DNA from: Curtobacterium sp. MCSS17_008
Lineage (GTDB): Bacteria > Actinomycetota > Actinomycetes > Actinomycetales > Microbacteriaceae
Length of the DNA: 64,000 nt
Assembly (NCBI RefSeq): GCF_003234185.1
Contig: NZ_QKSM01000004.1
Location: 186,001-250,000, forward strand
Reading direction: 5' to 3'
Below are positions 42,048-52,391 of this stretch, one piece after another. The position numbers were made by a program, and so were the translations under genes. Under the pieces are notes generated by a model. The model ran no database searches. It was given only the letters and a program-made list of their open reading frames with translations, and was not told the origin of the DNA. The stretch's first letter is position 1, and the number at the start of each line of letters is the position of its first letter.

Positions 42048-42053
42048 TAGCGT
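42048..42053 (+). promoter_or_regulatory. Leaderless -10 box (TAGCGT) for the gene at 42061
   Basis: TAGCGT, then 7 bases, then GTG 42061. Confidence 0.55.
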
Positions 42054-42060
42054 CGGGACC

Positions 42061-42390
42061 GTGAACTGGTTGATCCTCCTGGGGGCGGTGGCCGCAGCGG
42101 TCGTCGTGATGTGGGTCGCCGATCGCGTGGGGTGGATCGACCTGTCGAACAAGGCCACACGCAGCGGCGGATCCGGTGGTGTCGTGTCGATGATGGACGA
42201 GGTCTTCGCGCCCACCCGTCACGAGGCGCAGGCCGAGTACGAACGGCAGTCGCGCCTCCCGAAGGAGGCCCCGACGCCCGCCGACGACGACCACGACCTG
42301 CTCAGCGGGAACGTGCTCATCAAGGTGCCCGCGGTGCGGGGCGCCGGCCGGCACGAGGCCCGACCAGGCACCCTCGACCGCAGCTACTGA
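42061..42390 (+). CDS. Single-span membrane protein, DUF6191-like
   Basis: A 109-residue protein. An N-terminal helix (residues 3-20, LILLGAVAAAVVVMWVA) anchors a short cytoplasmic region with MMDEVFAPTRHEAQAEYERQ and LLSGNVLIKV, a pattern I associate with the DUF6191 actinobacterial family. Function unknown. It is a single gene with its own leaderless promoter. Confidence 0.72.
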   Translation: MNWLILLGAVAAAVVVMWVADRVGWIDLSNKATRSGGSGGVVSMMDEVFAPTRHEAQAEYERQSRLPKEAPTPADDDHDLLSGNVLIKVPAVRGAGRHEARPGTLDRSY

Positions 42391-42411
42391 CGCGGTTCCG
42401 CGCCCGTCGGG

Positions 42412-42696
42412 CTAGCGGGTGGTGAGCTCCTGGTAGTCGGGGTGGCGTTCGATCCACGCCTTCACGTAGCTGCACTGCGGGACGACCCGCATGGAGCCCT
42501 CGCGGACGTCGTCGAGCGCGCGCTGGACGAGGATCGACGCGTGGCCGCCGCCGCGGTGGGCGGGGTCGACCTCGGTGTGGGTGAAGCGGATCTCGTCGCC
42601 GTCGACCTCGTACGCGGCGAAGCCGATGACCTCGCCGTCCTCGACCAGGGAGTACTGCTGTGCGTCGGTGTCGTTGCGGACCTCGGGTGATGCCAT
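42412..42696 (-). CDS. Small GNAT-like acetyltransferase (YidJ type)
   Basis: A 94-residue minimal N-acetyltransferase of the Gcn5-like PF14542 type: YSLVEDGEVIGFAAYEVDG, FTHTEVDPAHRGGGHASILV (acetyl-CoA loop) and VVPQCSYVKAWIERHPDYQ with the conserved Cys-Ser-Tyr. The start at 42696 fits a TACGGT box at 42704-42709. It resembles human NATD1; substrate unknown. Confidence 0.88.
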   Translation of the reverse strand: MASPEVRNDTDAQQYSLVEDGEVIGFAAYEVDGDEIRFTHTEVDPAHRGGGHASILVQRALDDVREGSMRVVPQCSYVKAWIERHPDYQELTTR

Positions 42697-42703
42697 GTCG
42701 AGG

Positions 42704-42709
42704 ACCGTA
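42704..42709 (-). promoter_or_regulatory. Leaderless -10 box (TACGGT) for the small GNAT gene
   Basis: TACGGT, then 7 bases, then ATG 42696. Confidence 0.5.
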
Positions 42710-42790
42710 CGCCGTTCGTCGCACCGTGGGCTGAGCATCGTCCCTCGCACCGTGGGGTGAGCTCCGACCGTCGGGTGCGCCGGGCCGGGG

Positions 42791-42796
42791 GAGGAT
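42791..42796 (+). promoter_or_regulatory. Leaderless -10 box (GAGGAT) for the DNA methyltransferase
   Basis: GAGGAT, then 6 bases, then GTG 42803. Confidence 0.45.
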
Positions 42797-42802
42797 GGTC
42801 GG

Positions 42803-43750
42803 GTGCGCACCATCGACGACCGGAGCCCCGACCTCGTCGTGCTCGGCGACAACCTCGACGTCTTGCCGTCCCTGCCCGACGGGACCTTCACCGTCGTCTA
42901 CCTCGACCCGCCGTTCAACACCGGCCGCAAGCAGCGACGCCACGCGGTGACCGCCGAACGCCGGACCGCAGGGGACGCGGGGACGATCACCGGGTTCCGC
43001 GGGCGGACCTACGAGCGCATCCGGGGCGACCTCATGCGGTTCGATGACCGCTTCGAGGACTACTGGGCCTTCCTCGAGCCCCGACTGCTCGAGGCGTGGC
43101 GGCTGCTGACCGACGACGGCACGCTCTACCTGCACCTCGACTACCGCGAGGCGCACTACGCGAAGGTGCTGCTCGACGCGCTGTTCGGCCGCGAGGCGTT
43201 CCTCAACGAGATCATCTGGGCCTACGACTTCGGCGCGAAGTCCCGCTCGCGCTGGCCGACCAAGCACGACACGATCCTGGTCTACGTGAAGGACCCGGAG
43301 CGCTACTGGTTCGACTCCGAGGCGGTCGACCGCGAGCCGTACATGGCGCCCGGGCTCGTCACCCCCGAGAAGCGGGAGCGCGGGAAGCTGCCGACCGACG
43401 TGTGGTGGCACACGATCGTGTCGCCGACCGGCAGCGAGAAGACCGGCTACCCGACGCAGAAGCCCGAGGGGGTGCTGCGCCGCATGGTGCAGGCGTCGTC
43501 GCGCGAGGGCGACTGGGTGCTCGACTTCTTCGCGGGGAGCGGCACCCTCGGCGCGGTCGCCCGTGACCTCGGCCGGCGGTTCGTGCTCGTGGACGACAAC
43601 CCGGTGGCGGTCGACGTGATGCGGCGCCGGTTGCCGCACGCGACGGTCGATGTCATCAGCTCACTGGCGAAGCAACGTTGTGACAGCGCGACCCGGAGCG
43701 GATCAATAGTGGATTCCGACGATGTGTTGCGCGTCGCCGACAGCGGGTAG
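42803..43750 (+). CDS. Solitary DNA methyltransferase, beta class (N6-adenine or N4-cytosine)
   Basis: A 315-residue SAM-dependent methylase. Catalytic motif IV DPPF lies early (about residues 34-37) and SAM motif I FAGSGT late (about 243-248), the beta-class order seen in CcrM, MboII and similar enzymes. A central target region (about 120-215) holds TKHDTILVYVKD and a TQKPEGVLRRMV motif X. No restriction enzyme, specificity subunit or defence gene lies nearby. The C-terminal 30 residues (after about 285) are polar. Confidence 0.87.
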   Translation: MRTIDDRSPDLVVLGDNLDVLPSLPDGTFTVVYLDPPFNTGRKQRRHAVTAERRTAGDAGTITGFRGRTYERIRGDLMRFDDRFEDYWAFLEPRLLEAWRLLTDDGTLYLHLDYREAHYAKVLLDALFGREAFLNEIIWAYDFGAKSRSRWPTKHDTILVYVKDPERYWFDSEAVDREPYMAPGLVTPEKRERGKLPTDVWWHTIVSPTGSEKTGYPTQKPEGVLRRMVQASSREGDWVLDFFAGSGTLGAVARDLGRRFVLVDDNPVAVDVMRRRLPHATVDVISSLAKQRCDSATRSGSIVDSDDVLRVADSG

Positions 43751-43802
43751 TGTGAGAAATGTCCGTCGGCAGACGGGCGTGGATCATCTCGGGGGCGATG
43801 TG

Positions 43803-45631
43803 ATGACAATCGAGTTCGACGACGGAGCAGCTGACCAGCTCGTAGCGGTGGCGTCGGAGGTCGACCTGCAGCTCGTGACTGGTGGATTCAGTCGACGTTC
43901 CGCTGCCGAGCAGGCGATGATCGACTTCTCTGGTTCGTACGCAGACCGCTTCGGCGACGCGGCGTCGGCGGAGGCCACGGACCGACTCACCCTCGCCGCG
44001 GCACTCGGTGACCTGGCCGATGCGGTGCGGACGGTGAAGGCCGAAGCGGCACGTGAGCGGGAGCGGCTCGCGGACCTCGCGGCGTGGCGCGATCGGGAGC
44101 AGGACCGACAGCGCGCTGCAGCCGACCAGTTCCTTGGTGGGCTCGGTTCGGCGGTCGCCCCGTTCCTCGATCCGCAGCCCTCGAGCGTAGCGATCCGGCC
44201 GACACCGATCTCGGCGTCGTTCTCAGCATCTGAGCGTCCACGGACTGCCGGTGGGTCGAGCGCGGGTACGAGTTCTGCGGACCCGGATCGACTCCGTGCT
44301 TTCACCGCGTCCGCGCGCTCGTCCGATGGGGGGTTCGCGGACGGCGCGACGCGCCTCCGAAACGCCTGGGCCGCCTTCCGGACCAGCTGCGCATGGGCCG
44401 ACGTGTCCCGGTCGTCGCTATTCGGTGGCTTCGACCGGTACCTGCAGGAGAACGCTGCAGATGCCGACTGGATTGACCGCATCGCCGACGCCTTCGAACG
44501 CGCCGGCAGCGGGCACGCCCTGTCGGACGCGGTCATCGACATCTCTGCCGCCGAAGAGATCCCGTCGGAGTTCCGCGGACTGCTCGCCCCGGGCGTGGAC
44601 CCTTCCCGCGCCGCCGAGCTGTGGGCGGGGCTCGACCTCGGTACCGCGGAGAACAACGAGCTGGCTGCGCTCCCGACCGACGTCCTCGCCGTGCTCGGCA
44701 ACCTCGAGGGCATCCCGTACTGGGCCCGGCACGTCGCAAACCAACAGGTGCTCGAGGATCGCATCAAACGAGGCAATCTCGATCCGGTCGAAGACCGCGC
44801 GCTCCGGAGCATCAGGGCTTCGCTCGGCGAGGGGCGGTTCCTCATCTCGATGACGGCAGGCGTCCCACCACTCGCCGCATCTCGCTCGGCGACCTCGACA
44901 CGGCCAAGAACGTCACGTGGGCCGTCCCTGGGATGACGTCGAGCAGTGAACGCATGGAGGGGTGGGTGCAGGCAGCGCAGAACATCAAGGACGAGCAGCG
45001 GACCGTCGCCGGTAAGGGGGACCGAGCGGTGATTGCATGGATGGGCTACGACGCTCCGCCCGCCCCGCCGGACCTCGGCGTGTTCAACCAGGAGGCGGCA
45101 GAGGCCGGCGCATCGAAGCTCGCGGCTTCCATCAGAGGTCTCGACGCGGTTCGAGCCGGGAACATGCCCCGGACCAATGTCCTGGCGCACTCCTACGGCA
45201 CGACGACCGCATCGCTCGGTCTCACCCAGGCCGGAGTGCACGTCGACAACTTCGTGTCGATCGCCTCCGCTGGCATTCCGCAGAGCATTCCGACCGCCGA
45301 CGAGATCCAGGCGGACCATGTCTACGCCGGGCAGGCTCGCGACACGTTGGTCGGGTTCCGCGGCTTCGGCGACCAGTACGCGTACATCGGCCGCGACTTC
45401 AGCGTTCCCTACCGCCTCGATCCCACGAACGACAGCTTCGGCGCAGAGACGTTCGGCGCCGACGGTGCGGTCGTCGACACTCCCGCCGGCCCGCAACAAC
45501 TCAGAGGTGTCAAGGACCACGGCGTCTGGACCAAGCACCACGAGGGGTACCTCGACGTCGGCACGGAGTCGCTCCGAAACGTGGCGCTTGCGACGACGGG
45601 GAACGGCGATCGCGTAAGTCCGGCACGATGA
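43803..45631 (+). pseudogene. Frameshifted WXG-like/DUF1023-type alpha/beta hydrolase
   Basis: Two overlapping frames together make one family-like protein of about 609 residues. Frame A (43803 to about 44879) gives a helical, WXG/ESX-like N-terminus (about residues 1-110), a low-complexity linker and a helical middle ending LISMTAGVPPLAA. Frame B (from ISLGDLDTAKNVTWAVPGM at 44879) carries the hydrolase with nucleophile motif LAHSYGTT and a likely His in WTKHHEGYLD. Codons must shift by -1 at about 44877-44880, as if one base were lost after GCCGC. There is no slippery heptamer there. It may be a pseudogene, a sequencing error, or phase-variable. The start is ATG 43803 (or GTG 43800). Confidence 0.75.
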
Positions 45632-45677
45632 ACCGAGCCCGGAACAGTGAGACTGACCTGATGGAGCGCGATCGACC

Positions 45678-46189
45678 ATGACCATGCGCAACAGCAAGAT
45701 CGCGCTGGTCGCGACGACGACCGTCCTGGTCGGACTCGTGACCGGTGTAGTGGAGGAACCGTGGAGACTGAACCGACTCAGACGCCCGAGGACGCGAAGC
45801 GAGCGGTGCAGCAGCTCGTCGACGATTCGGCCAGTGCGCTCGGTGGGAACTGGACCGTGGAGGAGGGCCCGCGACTCGGGACGTGCACGGACGAACGCGG
45901 CAACGGCGAGGGCGTGAACTACACGATCCTGTCCTCGCGTGCGGAACGCGGTGATATCGAGACCGACGTCAGCACCCTCACGACCCTGTGGAAGCGCGCC
46001 GGCCTCGAGACCGAGCCCTTCACCAACGGGGACGGCAGCTACTCCGGTCTCAACGGCAGGGGATCCGGCATCGCGAACATCTCGTTCAACTCGTCCGATC
46101 TGGGCGGCGGCGACACGATCAGGGCGACCTCGGAATGCGCGGCCGGCGACTACGTCGAGCTCCGGGAGCAGGAGCGCGGGCAGCGCTGA
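45678..46189 (+). pseudogene. Frameshifted lipoprotein paired with the hydrolase
   Basis: Signal peptide MTMRNSKIALVATTTVLVGLVTG is in one frame (45678 to about 45746); the mature part (C)SGGTVETEPTQTPEDAKRAV runs in the -1 frame to 46189. Joining them recreates a normal lipobox LVTGC and a 170-residue lipoprotein, so one base appears lost at about 45744-45746 in ACCGGTGTAGTGG. The mature region is a beta-rich domain with two cysteines (GTCTDE, SECAAG), as in small lipoproteins that accompany DUF1023 hydrolases in related bacteria. As written, translation from 45678 would make a truncated product and the mature part would start at GTG 45761 without export. Confidence 0.72.
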
Positions 46190-46214
46190 GCTCGTCACGC
46201 CCAGGACGACGCAA

Positions 46215-46252
46215 GCGACATCGTCGACGTCGTACGACGTCGACGATGTCGC
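46215..46252. terminator. 38 bp perfect palindrome between convergent genes
   Basis: GCGACATCGTCGACGTCGT followed directly by its exact reverse complement. Bidirectional terminator for the lipoprotein and the exporter. Confidence 0.7.
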
Positions 46253-46269
46253 CTCGCAGCGGCGGCCTG

Positions 46270-48684
46270 CTACTCCGCCGTGTGCCGCCCGTGGTGCTCG
46301 GCCGGGGCAGCCGACTGCTCCGACGCGGCGTGCGCGGGATGCGTCCGGATCGTGGCCGTCGTTGCCGGAGGCTCGTCCACCGGCGCCGCTGCGGCGTGCG
46401 CACCGTGCGTGGTCGCGTCGGCGAGCGGTGCCCGCGTGCCGTCCTCGGGGTGGTGACCGGTGCGGTCGGCAGCACCCGCGTCGGAGGCGGGCTGTCCGGC
46501 GGAGGAGGCGGTGCGTCCAGACCGGTCCTGCGGCTGCTGCACCGTGACGTCCGGCGAGGTCGGGACCGCTCGCATCGACCCCGTGTCCGGGCTGACCAGC
46601 GAACCGGTGTTCGCCGCCGCCTGCTGCGCGTCAGCGGTCAGCCGGTCGGTGTCGCCCTTCGCCGCGTTCGCCTGCTCCTGCAGCGCCGAGACCTTGCGGA
46701 GCGGCGGGACCCGGAAGAACCACGTCAGCACGAAGGCGAGCAGGATCACGCCGAGGCCGACCCAGTACACGACGACGGCCGACTGGCTGAACCCGACCAG
46801 GAACGGACGGGTCAGACGCGCGTCGGCGCCGTTGAGGAACGACGTGTCACTCGTGGCCGAGCCGGCGGACGAGCTGGCCGCGGTGTCGCCGTCCTTCAGC
46901 TGGTCGACCAGCTTCGGCGCGACCTCGTCGACCACGGCCTTCCGCTGGTCGGCGTTGCTGTAGTCGATCTGCAGCGTGCCGTCGACGACCTCGGCGTTCG
47001 CCTTCGACGCGGCGGTCTCGAGGGCCTGCTGCTCGGCGGCGGACTTGTTCGCGGCGACCTGCTCGGCGATGACCGAGTCGGCGGAGGCAGCGGGGATCCG
47101 TCCGGCGGCGACCTGCTGCTGCACCTGCGCGGTGACCTGCTTCGTCACGGCTTCGTCCGCCGCCTGCTTCGCAGCCGCCGCGCCCTTGTCGAGCCCCTGC
47201 TGCACGTTCTGCTGCACCGGGTCGACGATCTTCGACCAGATCTGGTCCATGACGCCCTTGTTCTCGGAGGCACTGGCGACCGAGGGGGTGAGGGCTGCGT
47301 TGAGCGCCGGCTTCAGGGTGGCCTCGTTCTGCATCGCACCGGTGATGTTCGTCGGCATCAGCGTGAACAGGACCGACAGGAGCACCGCGGTGCCCATGGT
47401 GCCGCCGATCTGGCGGAAGAACGTCGCCGCGCTCGTGGCCACGCCGATGTCCCGCGGGGAGACCGAGTTCTGCGCGGCCAGGGTCAGCGTCTGCATGAGC
47501 TGCCCGAGCCCGAGGCCGATGCCGAACATGCCGAGCATGAGGAACCAGAGGAGGCTGTCGGCGGTCAGGAAGGTCAGGACCGTGAAGCCGATCGCCGTGA
47601 AGGCGATGCCCGTGACCGGGAACACGCCGTAGCGACCCGTGCGAGAGATGATCTGACCGGAGGCGATCGAGGAGATCATCAGGCCGAGCACCATCGGCAG
47701 CATCGCGAAGCCGGATTCGGTCGGGGTCACGCCCTTCACGATCTGCAGGTAGAGCGGGATCGTCAGCATCGCGCCGAACATCCCGAAGCCGACGAGCACC
47801 GACAGGACCGCGGCCATCGAGAACACCCGCGAGCTGAAGAGCTTGAGCGGCAGGATCGCGTCGTCACCCATCGAGCGCTCGACGATCACGAAGGCGACCA
47901 GGCCCAGCGCGCCGATCGCGTAGCAGGCGAACGCACCGGGGGAGTCCCAGCCCCACTCGCGGCCCTGCTCTGCGATGAGGAGCAGCGGGACGAGGGTGAC
48001 GATGACGAGGGTGGCGCCCCACCAGTCGATGCGGGGCTTGCCGCGCTCGCCGAACTTCGGCAGGTGCAGGAACGTCGTGACCATGAGGAGGGCGATGACG
48101 CCGACCGGCACGTTGATCAGGAAGACCCAGCGCCATCCGCTGACGAAGAGGATCTCGGACGCGCCGGCGAACAGGCCGCCGACGAGCGGCCCGATCACCG
48201 AGGAGATGCCGAACACGGCGAGGAAGTAGCCCTGGTACTTGGCGCGCTCGCGCGGGGCGAGCATGTCGCCCATGATCGCGAGCGGGAGGGACATCAAACC
48301 GCCGGCACCGAGGCCCTGCAGCGCGCGGAAGCCGGCGAGCATGAGCATCGAGGTGGAGAACGACGCGGCGAACGATCCGACGATGAAGATGCCGATCGCG
48401 GTGAGGAACAGCGGGCGGCGGCCGAAGATGTCGGACAGCTTGCCGTAGATCGGCGTCGTGATCGTCGAGGCGATCAGGTAGGCCGTGGTCACCCAGGCCT
48501 GCTGGTCGAGGCCGTGCAGGTCGTCGCCGATGGTGCGGATGGCGGTGCCGACGATGGTCTGGTCGAGCGCGCCGAGGAACATGCCGGCCATCAGCCCGTA
48601 GATGACGAGCAGGATCTGCCGGTGGTTCATCACCGCGTTCGAGGACGTGGTGGGGGCCGCGGGTGCGGTCGCCGTCTGGGTCAT
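46270..48684 (-). CDS. DHA2-family (14-helix) MFS exporter with large loop and long tail
   Basis: An 804-residue drug exporter of the EmrB/QacA type. Helices 1-13 occupy about residues 25-480, with motif C-like LGALDQTIVGTAIRTIG in helix 1, DIFGRRPLF in loop 2-3 and ISSVIGPLVGG. Between helices 13 and 14 is an unusual extracytoplasmic insert of about 170-190 residues, rich in Ala/Gln/Lys and helical (about 480-660). Helix 14 is at about 665-690, and a 110-residue Pro/Thr/His-rich tail follows. ATG 48684 gives MTQTATAPAAP; the long frame upstream is not protein-like. No regulator gene is adjacent. Confidence 0.9.
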   Translation of the reverse strand: MTQTATAPAAPTTSSNAVMNHRQILLVIYGLMAGMFLGALDQTIVGTAIRTIGDDLHGLDQQAWVTTAYLIASTITTPIYGKLSDIFGRRPLFLTAIGIFIVGSFAASFSTSMLMLAGFRALQGLGAGGLMSLPLAIMGDMLAPRERAKYQGYFLAVFGISSVIGPLVGGLFAGASEILFVSGWRWVFLINVPVGVIALLMVTTFLHLPKFGERGKPRIDWWGATLVIVTLVPLLLIAEQGREWGWDSPGAFACYAIGALGLVAFVIVERSMGDDAILPLKLFSSRVFSMAAVLSVLVGFGMFGAMLTIPLYLQIVKGVTPTESGFAMLPMVLGLMISSIASGQIISRTGRYGVFPVTGIAFTAIGFTVLTFLTADSLLWFLMLGMFGIGLGLGQLMQTLTLAAQNSVSPRDIGVATSAATFFRQIGGTMGTAVLLSVLFTLMPTNITGAMQNEATLKPALNAALTPSVASASENKGVMDQIWSKIVDPVQQNVQQGLDKGAAAAKQAADEAVTKQVTAQVQQQVAAGRIPAASADSVIAEQVAANKSAAEQQALETAASKANAEVVDGTLQIDYSNADQRKAVVDEVAPKLVDQLKDGDTAASSSAGSATSDTSFLNGADARLTRPFLVGFSQSAVVVYWVGLGVILLAFVLTWFFRVPPLRKVSALQEQANAAKGDTDRLTADAQQAAANTGSLVSPDTGSMRAVPTSPDVTVQQPQDRSGRTASSAGQPASDAGAADRTGHHPEDGTRAPLADATTHGAHAAAAPVDEPPATTATIRTHPAHAASEQSAAPAEHHGRHTAE

Positions 48685-48749
48685 GTGCGGGTCTCCCGTG
48701 CGTACTGGTGCTCGCGCAGGCGCTCCGACCCGGGCACGGGGAAGGCTTG

Positions 48750-48781
48750 TTGCGCGCACTGCAAAAATACAACGCGCGCAA
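48750..48781 (-). promoter_or_regulatory. AT-rich promoter/operator of the DHA2 exporter
   Basis: TTGCGCGC (48750-48757) and GCGCGCAA (48774-48781) are perfect inverted repeats around ACTGCAAAAATACAAC, one of the few A-runs in the window. In the minus direction TGTATTTTT is a -10-like element, so a repressor bound to the arms would cover the promoter. Confidence 0.55.
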
Positions 48782-48864
48782 ACGGATTGTTCCCGTCCGC
48801 CTCGTTCCTGTGGACATCGGCAGGGTGGGGCGGAGGACGTGCAGGGACCGCGCCCCGCATACGG

Positions 48865-48900
48865 AGGAGGCGCCGCCGGACGGATCCGGTGACGCCTCCT
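48865..48900 (-). terminator. Hairpin after pgm
   Basis: AGGAGGCG (48865-48872) and CGCCTCCT (48893-48900), with inner CCGGA/TCCGG pairing. It lies just beyond the pgm stop. Confidence 0.65.
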
Positions 48901-48917
48901 GTCGGTCGCCGACGGTG

Positions 48918-50537
<1,620 letters not shown>

Positions 50538-50543
50538 GCGCCC

Positions 50544-50549
50544 ATCCTG
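50544..50549 (-). promoter_or_regulatory. Leaderless -10 box (CAGGAT) for pgm
   Basis: CAGGAT, then 6 bases, then ATG 50537. Confidence 0.4.
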
Positions 50550-50715
50550 GCACCAGGACCCTCAGCGCGCCGTCACGTGTCGCGCGGGCGCACCGGACCT
50601 CCGCGTCGACCGGACCGCGGGTACGGCACGAGCGGCCGCCCGACCGGGGACGTGGGGGGAGTTCCCGGGTGGGCGACCGCTCGCGGTCTGTGGGTGGGGG
50701 AGGGGGAGCGGCTGC

Positions 50716-50961
50716 TCAGGCGGTCCGGAAGGACCCGGTCGCCGTCCGCAGCGAACCGGTGACGGTCCGCGTCGAGGACGTGGCCGTACCGGGACGTCGG
50801 AACTGGGTGTCCACGAACCGGCCGAGCGCACGCCCGACACCGGTGCCGGTGTAGCTGCCGACGGGGCGCCACGCGGCCTCGACCGCGTAGGCACCGAGTT
50901 CGTCGCGGGTCTCGAGTCCGGAGACGTAGGCGCCGCCGAAGGGGTTCTGTCGGTTGTGCAC
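50716..50961 (-). CDS. Small hypothetical protein, 81 residues
   Basis: Not recognised. It reads (M)HNRQNPFGGAYVSGLETRD then ELGAYAVEAAWRPVG and TGTGVGRALGRFVDTQF: a short soluble Gly/Arg-rich protein. GTG 50961 has GAGGAGC 5 bases upstream, the main reason to accept it. It lies between pgm and the methyltransferase locus, with a terminator hairpin upstream, so it is probably transcribed separately. Confidence 0.65.
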   Translation of the reverse strand: MHNRQNPFGGAYVSGLETRDELGAYAVEAAWRPVGSYTGTGVGRALGRFVDTQFRRPGTATSSTRTVTGSLRTATGSFRTA

Positions 50962-51043
50962 GGGTGCTCCTCGTCGTCGTGCCGAGGGTCGCCAGCCGTC
51001 GGACCGACGACCAGGACGCCGTCGGCTGATGGCCACCACGTTA

Positions 51044-51076
51044 CCCCGTTGTCTTGAACTCTGCAAAACAACGGGG
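51044..51076 (-). terminator. Terminator at the end of the methylthiopentose-like locus
   Basis: CCCCGTTGT (51044-51052) and ACAACGGGG (51068-51076), 9 bp perfect stem, 6 bases after the methyltransferase stop. In the minus direction the loop begins with TTTGC. Confidence 0.65.
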
Positions 51077-51081
51077 CCAGA

Positions 51082-51744
51082 TCACGCGACGAGTGCGCAG
51101 AAGGTCCGCCCGGCCGTGGTCCAGCTCTGCCGAGCCTGCAGTCCCGCGGCCGCGGCGTGCCGCAGGAGTGCATCGACACCGACCTCTGCCCACGGGAACC
51201 CCTCGCTGCGGTTGCCGTCAGCGTCCACCACGTGCGCGGTGAAGGTCCGGTCCGCCGATCGGTCGACGTGCGTCTCGACGACGACACTGCCGCCGTCGCG
51301 CACGATCTCGCGGCACCGGGCGAGGAGCGCGACCGGGTCGCCGCCGATCCCGATGTTGCCGTCGATGACGAGCGCCGTGTCCCACCGGCCCTCGTCCGGG
51401 ATGGGGTCGAAGACCGAGCCCTGCACCGCCGTGCCGCCGGAGCGCCGCGCGATGGCGACGGCCTCGTCCGAGACGTCCACGCCGAGCGCGGGGATCCCGA
51501 GCGCACGCGCGGCGACGAGCATCCGGCCCGGGCCGCACCCGATGTCGATGACGGGGCCGTCCGCGCCCTCGAGCAGGGAACGATCGACGCGGTCGGCGGC
51601 GGCGCTCCAGCGGCCGACGTCCATCGTGACCTCGACGTCGGGGCGCTCCGGGTCGGTCAGGCGGAGGCGGCCGTCGGTCCGGAGGGCACGGGCGTACGGT
51701 TCGCCGCCGCCGGCGCCGAACGTGACGGTGTCCTGCATCGTCAT
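51082..51744 (-). CDS. Class I SAM-dependent methyltransferase
   Basis: A 220-residue Rossmann methyltransferase. SAM motif I VIDIGCGPGR is at about residues 65-74, motif II GVDVSDEAV at about 89, and post-motif DTALVIDGNIGIGGDP at about 122. It resembles small-molecule methyltransferases of the Methyltransf_11/25 type; substrate unknown. Its ATG overlaps the DUF2064 stop by 4 bp (ATGA), so it is the last gene of the GT2-DUF2064-methyltransferase operon. Confidence 0.85.
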   Translation of the reverse strand: MTMQDTVTFGAGGGEPYARALRTDGRLRLTDPERPDVEVTMDVGRWSAAADRVDRSLLEGADGPVIDIGCGPGRMLVAARALGIPALGVDVSDEAVAIARRSGGTAVQGSVFDPIPDEGRWDTALVIDGNIGIGGDPVALLARCREIVRDGGSVVVETHVDRSADRTFTAHVVDADGNRSEGFPWAEVGVDALLRHAAAAGLQARQSWTTAGRTFCALVA

Positions 51745-52391
51745 CGGGTCCCCCCGGTCGTCGTGGTGAGGGTCGCGTCGCGCTCGGCTCCGAAGGCCAC
51801 GGCGAAGCGGGACGACGGCGCGAGGGCGGCCACCTGCTCGGCGTCCGCCACGGTGTCGACGTCGAGCAGTGCCGGCAGCGTGCCGACCGACAGCCCCGCG
51901 TCGGTGAGGCGCGCAAACTGCACGGCGCCGGTGTCGTCCTGCGACATCGGGACACCGCGGAGCAGGTCGCCGTCGGGCTGCCGCAGGTACAGGGACCAGA
52001 AGCCGCCGTCGTCCGCCGGACCGAACCACGCGTCGCGCGCCGGGTCCTCGAAGACGGGCACGAGGTGCTCCGGGGTCGCCTGCGGGGTGTCCATGCCGAC
52101 GAGGAGCGTCGGGCCGGTCATCGCGTCGAACATGGCACCGAGCCGTTCGTCGAGCCCGCCGTCGACCTGGTGCAGCACCTCGAAGTCGTCGGTGCCGTCG
52201 GGCAGCACGACGCCGTCGTACAGCAGCACGCGGCGCGACGCGGGCAGCGCGCGCACCGTCTCGATCGTGTCGGCGAGCGCGGCCGAGGCCACCCGTGCGG
52301 CGCCCTCGGGGGTCAGCGCGGGCGTCAGTCGCGTCTTGACCTTGCCCGGCAGGCACTCCTTGGCCACGATGACCACCGTGACGTCCGTCAT
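51741..52391 (-). CDS. DUF2064 (CofC/MobA-like nucleotidyltransferase fold)
   Basis: A 216-residue protein of the DUF2064/TIGR04282 family, a GT-A-like fold related to CofC. VVIVAKECLPGKVKTRLTP (about residues 6-24) is the nucleotide-binding loop with Lys/Thr-Arg; LLVGMDTPQ (about 96) and FGPADDGGFWSL (about 122) are family hallmarks. M. tuberculosis Rv0540 belongs here. It probably handles a sugar phosphate or nucleotide. It overlaps genes on both sides by 4 bp. Confidence 0.87.
   Translation of the reverse strand: MTDVTVVIVAKECLPGKVKTRLTPALTPEGAARVASAALADTIETVRALPASRRVLLYDGVVLPDGTDDFEVLHQVDGGLDERLGAMFDAMTGPTLLVGMDTPQATPEHLVPVFEDPARDAWFGPADDGGFWSLYLRQPDGDLLRGVPMSQDDTGAVQFARLTDAGLSVGTLPALLDVDTVADAEQVAALAPSSRFAVAFGAERDATLTTTTGGTR

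Noticed and set aside
44866..44890. Programmed -1 ribosomal frameshifting in the hydrolase gene
   Set aside because: No X-XXY-YYZ heptamer or clear downstream pseudoknot is visible, and the neighbouring gene needs the same correction, which favours mutation or sequence error.
42803..46189. Restriction-modification or phage-defence island
   Set aside because: Only a methylase is present; the following genes are a hydrolase and a lipoprotein, with no nuclease, ATPase or toxin that I can recognise.
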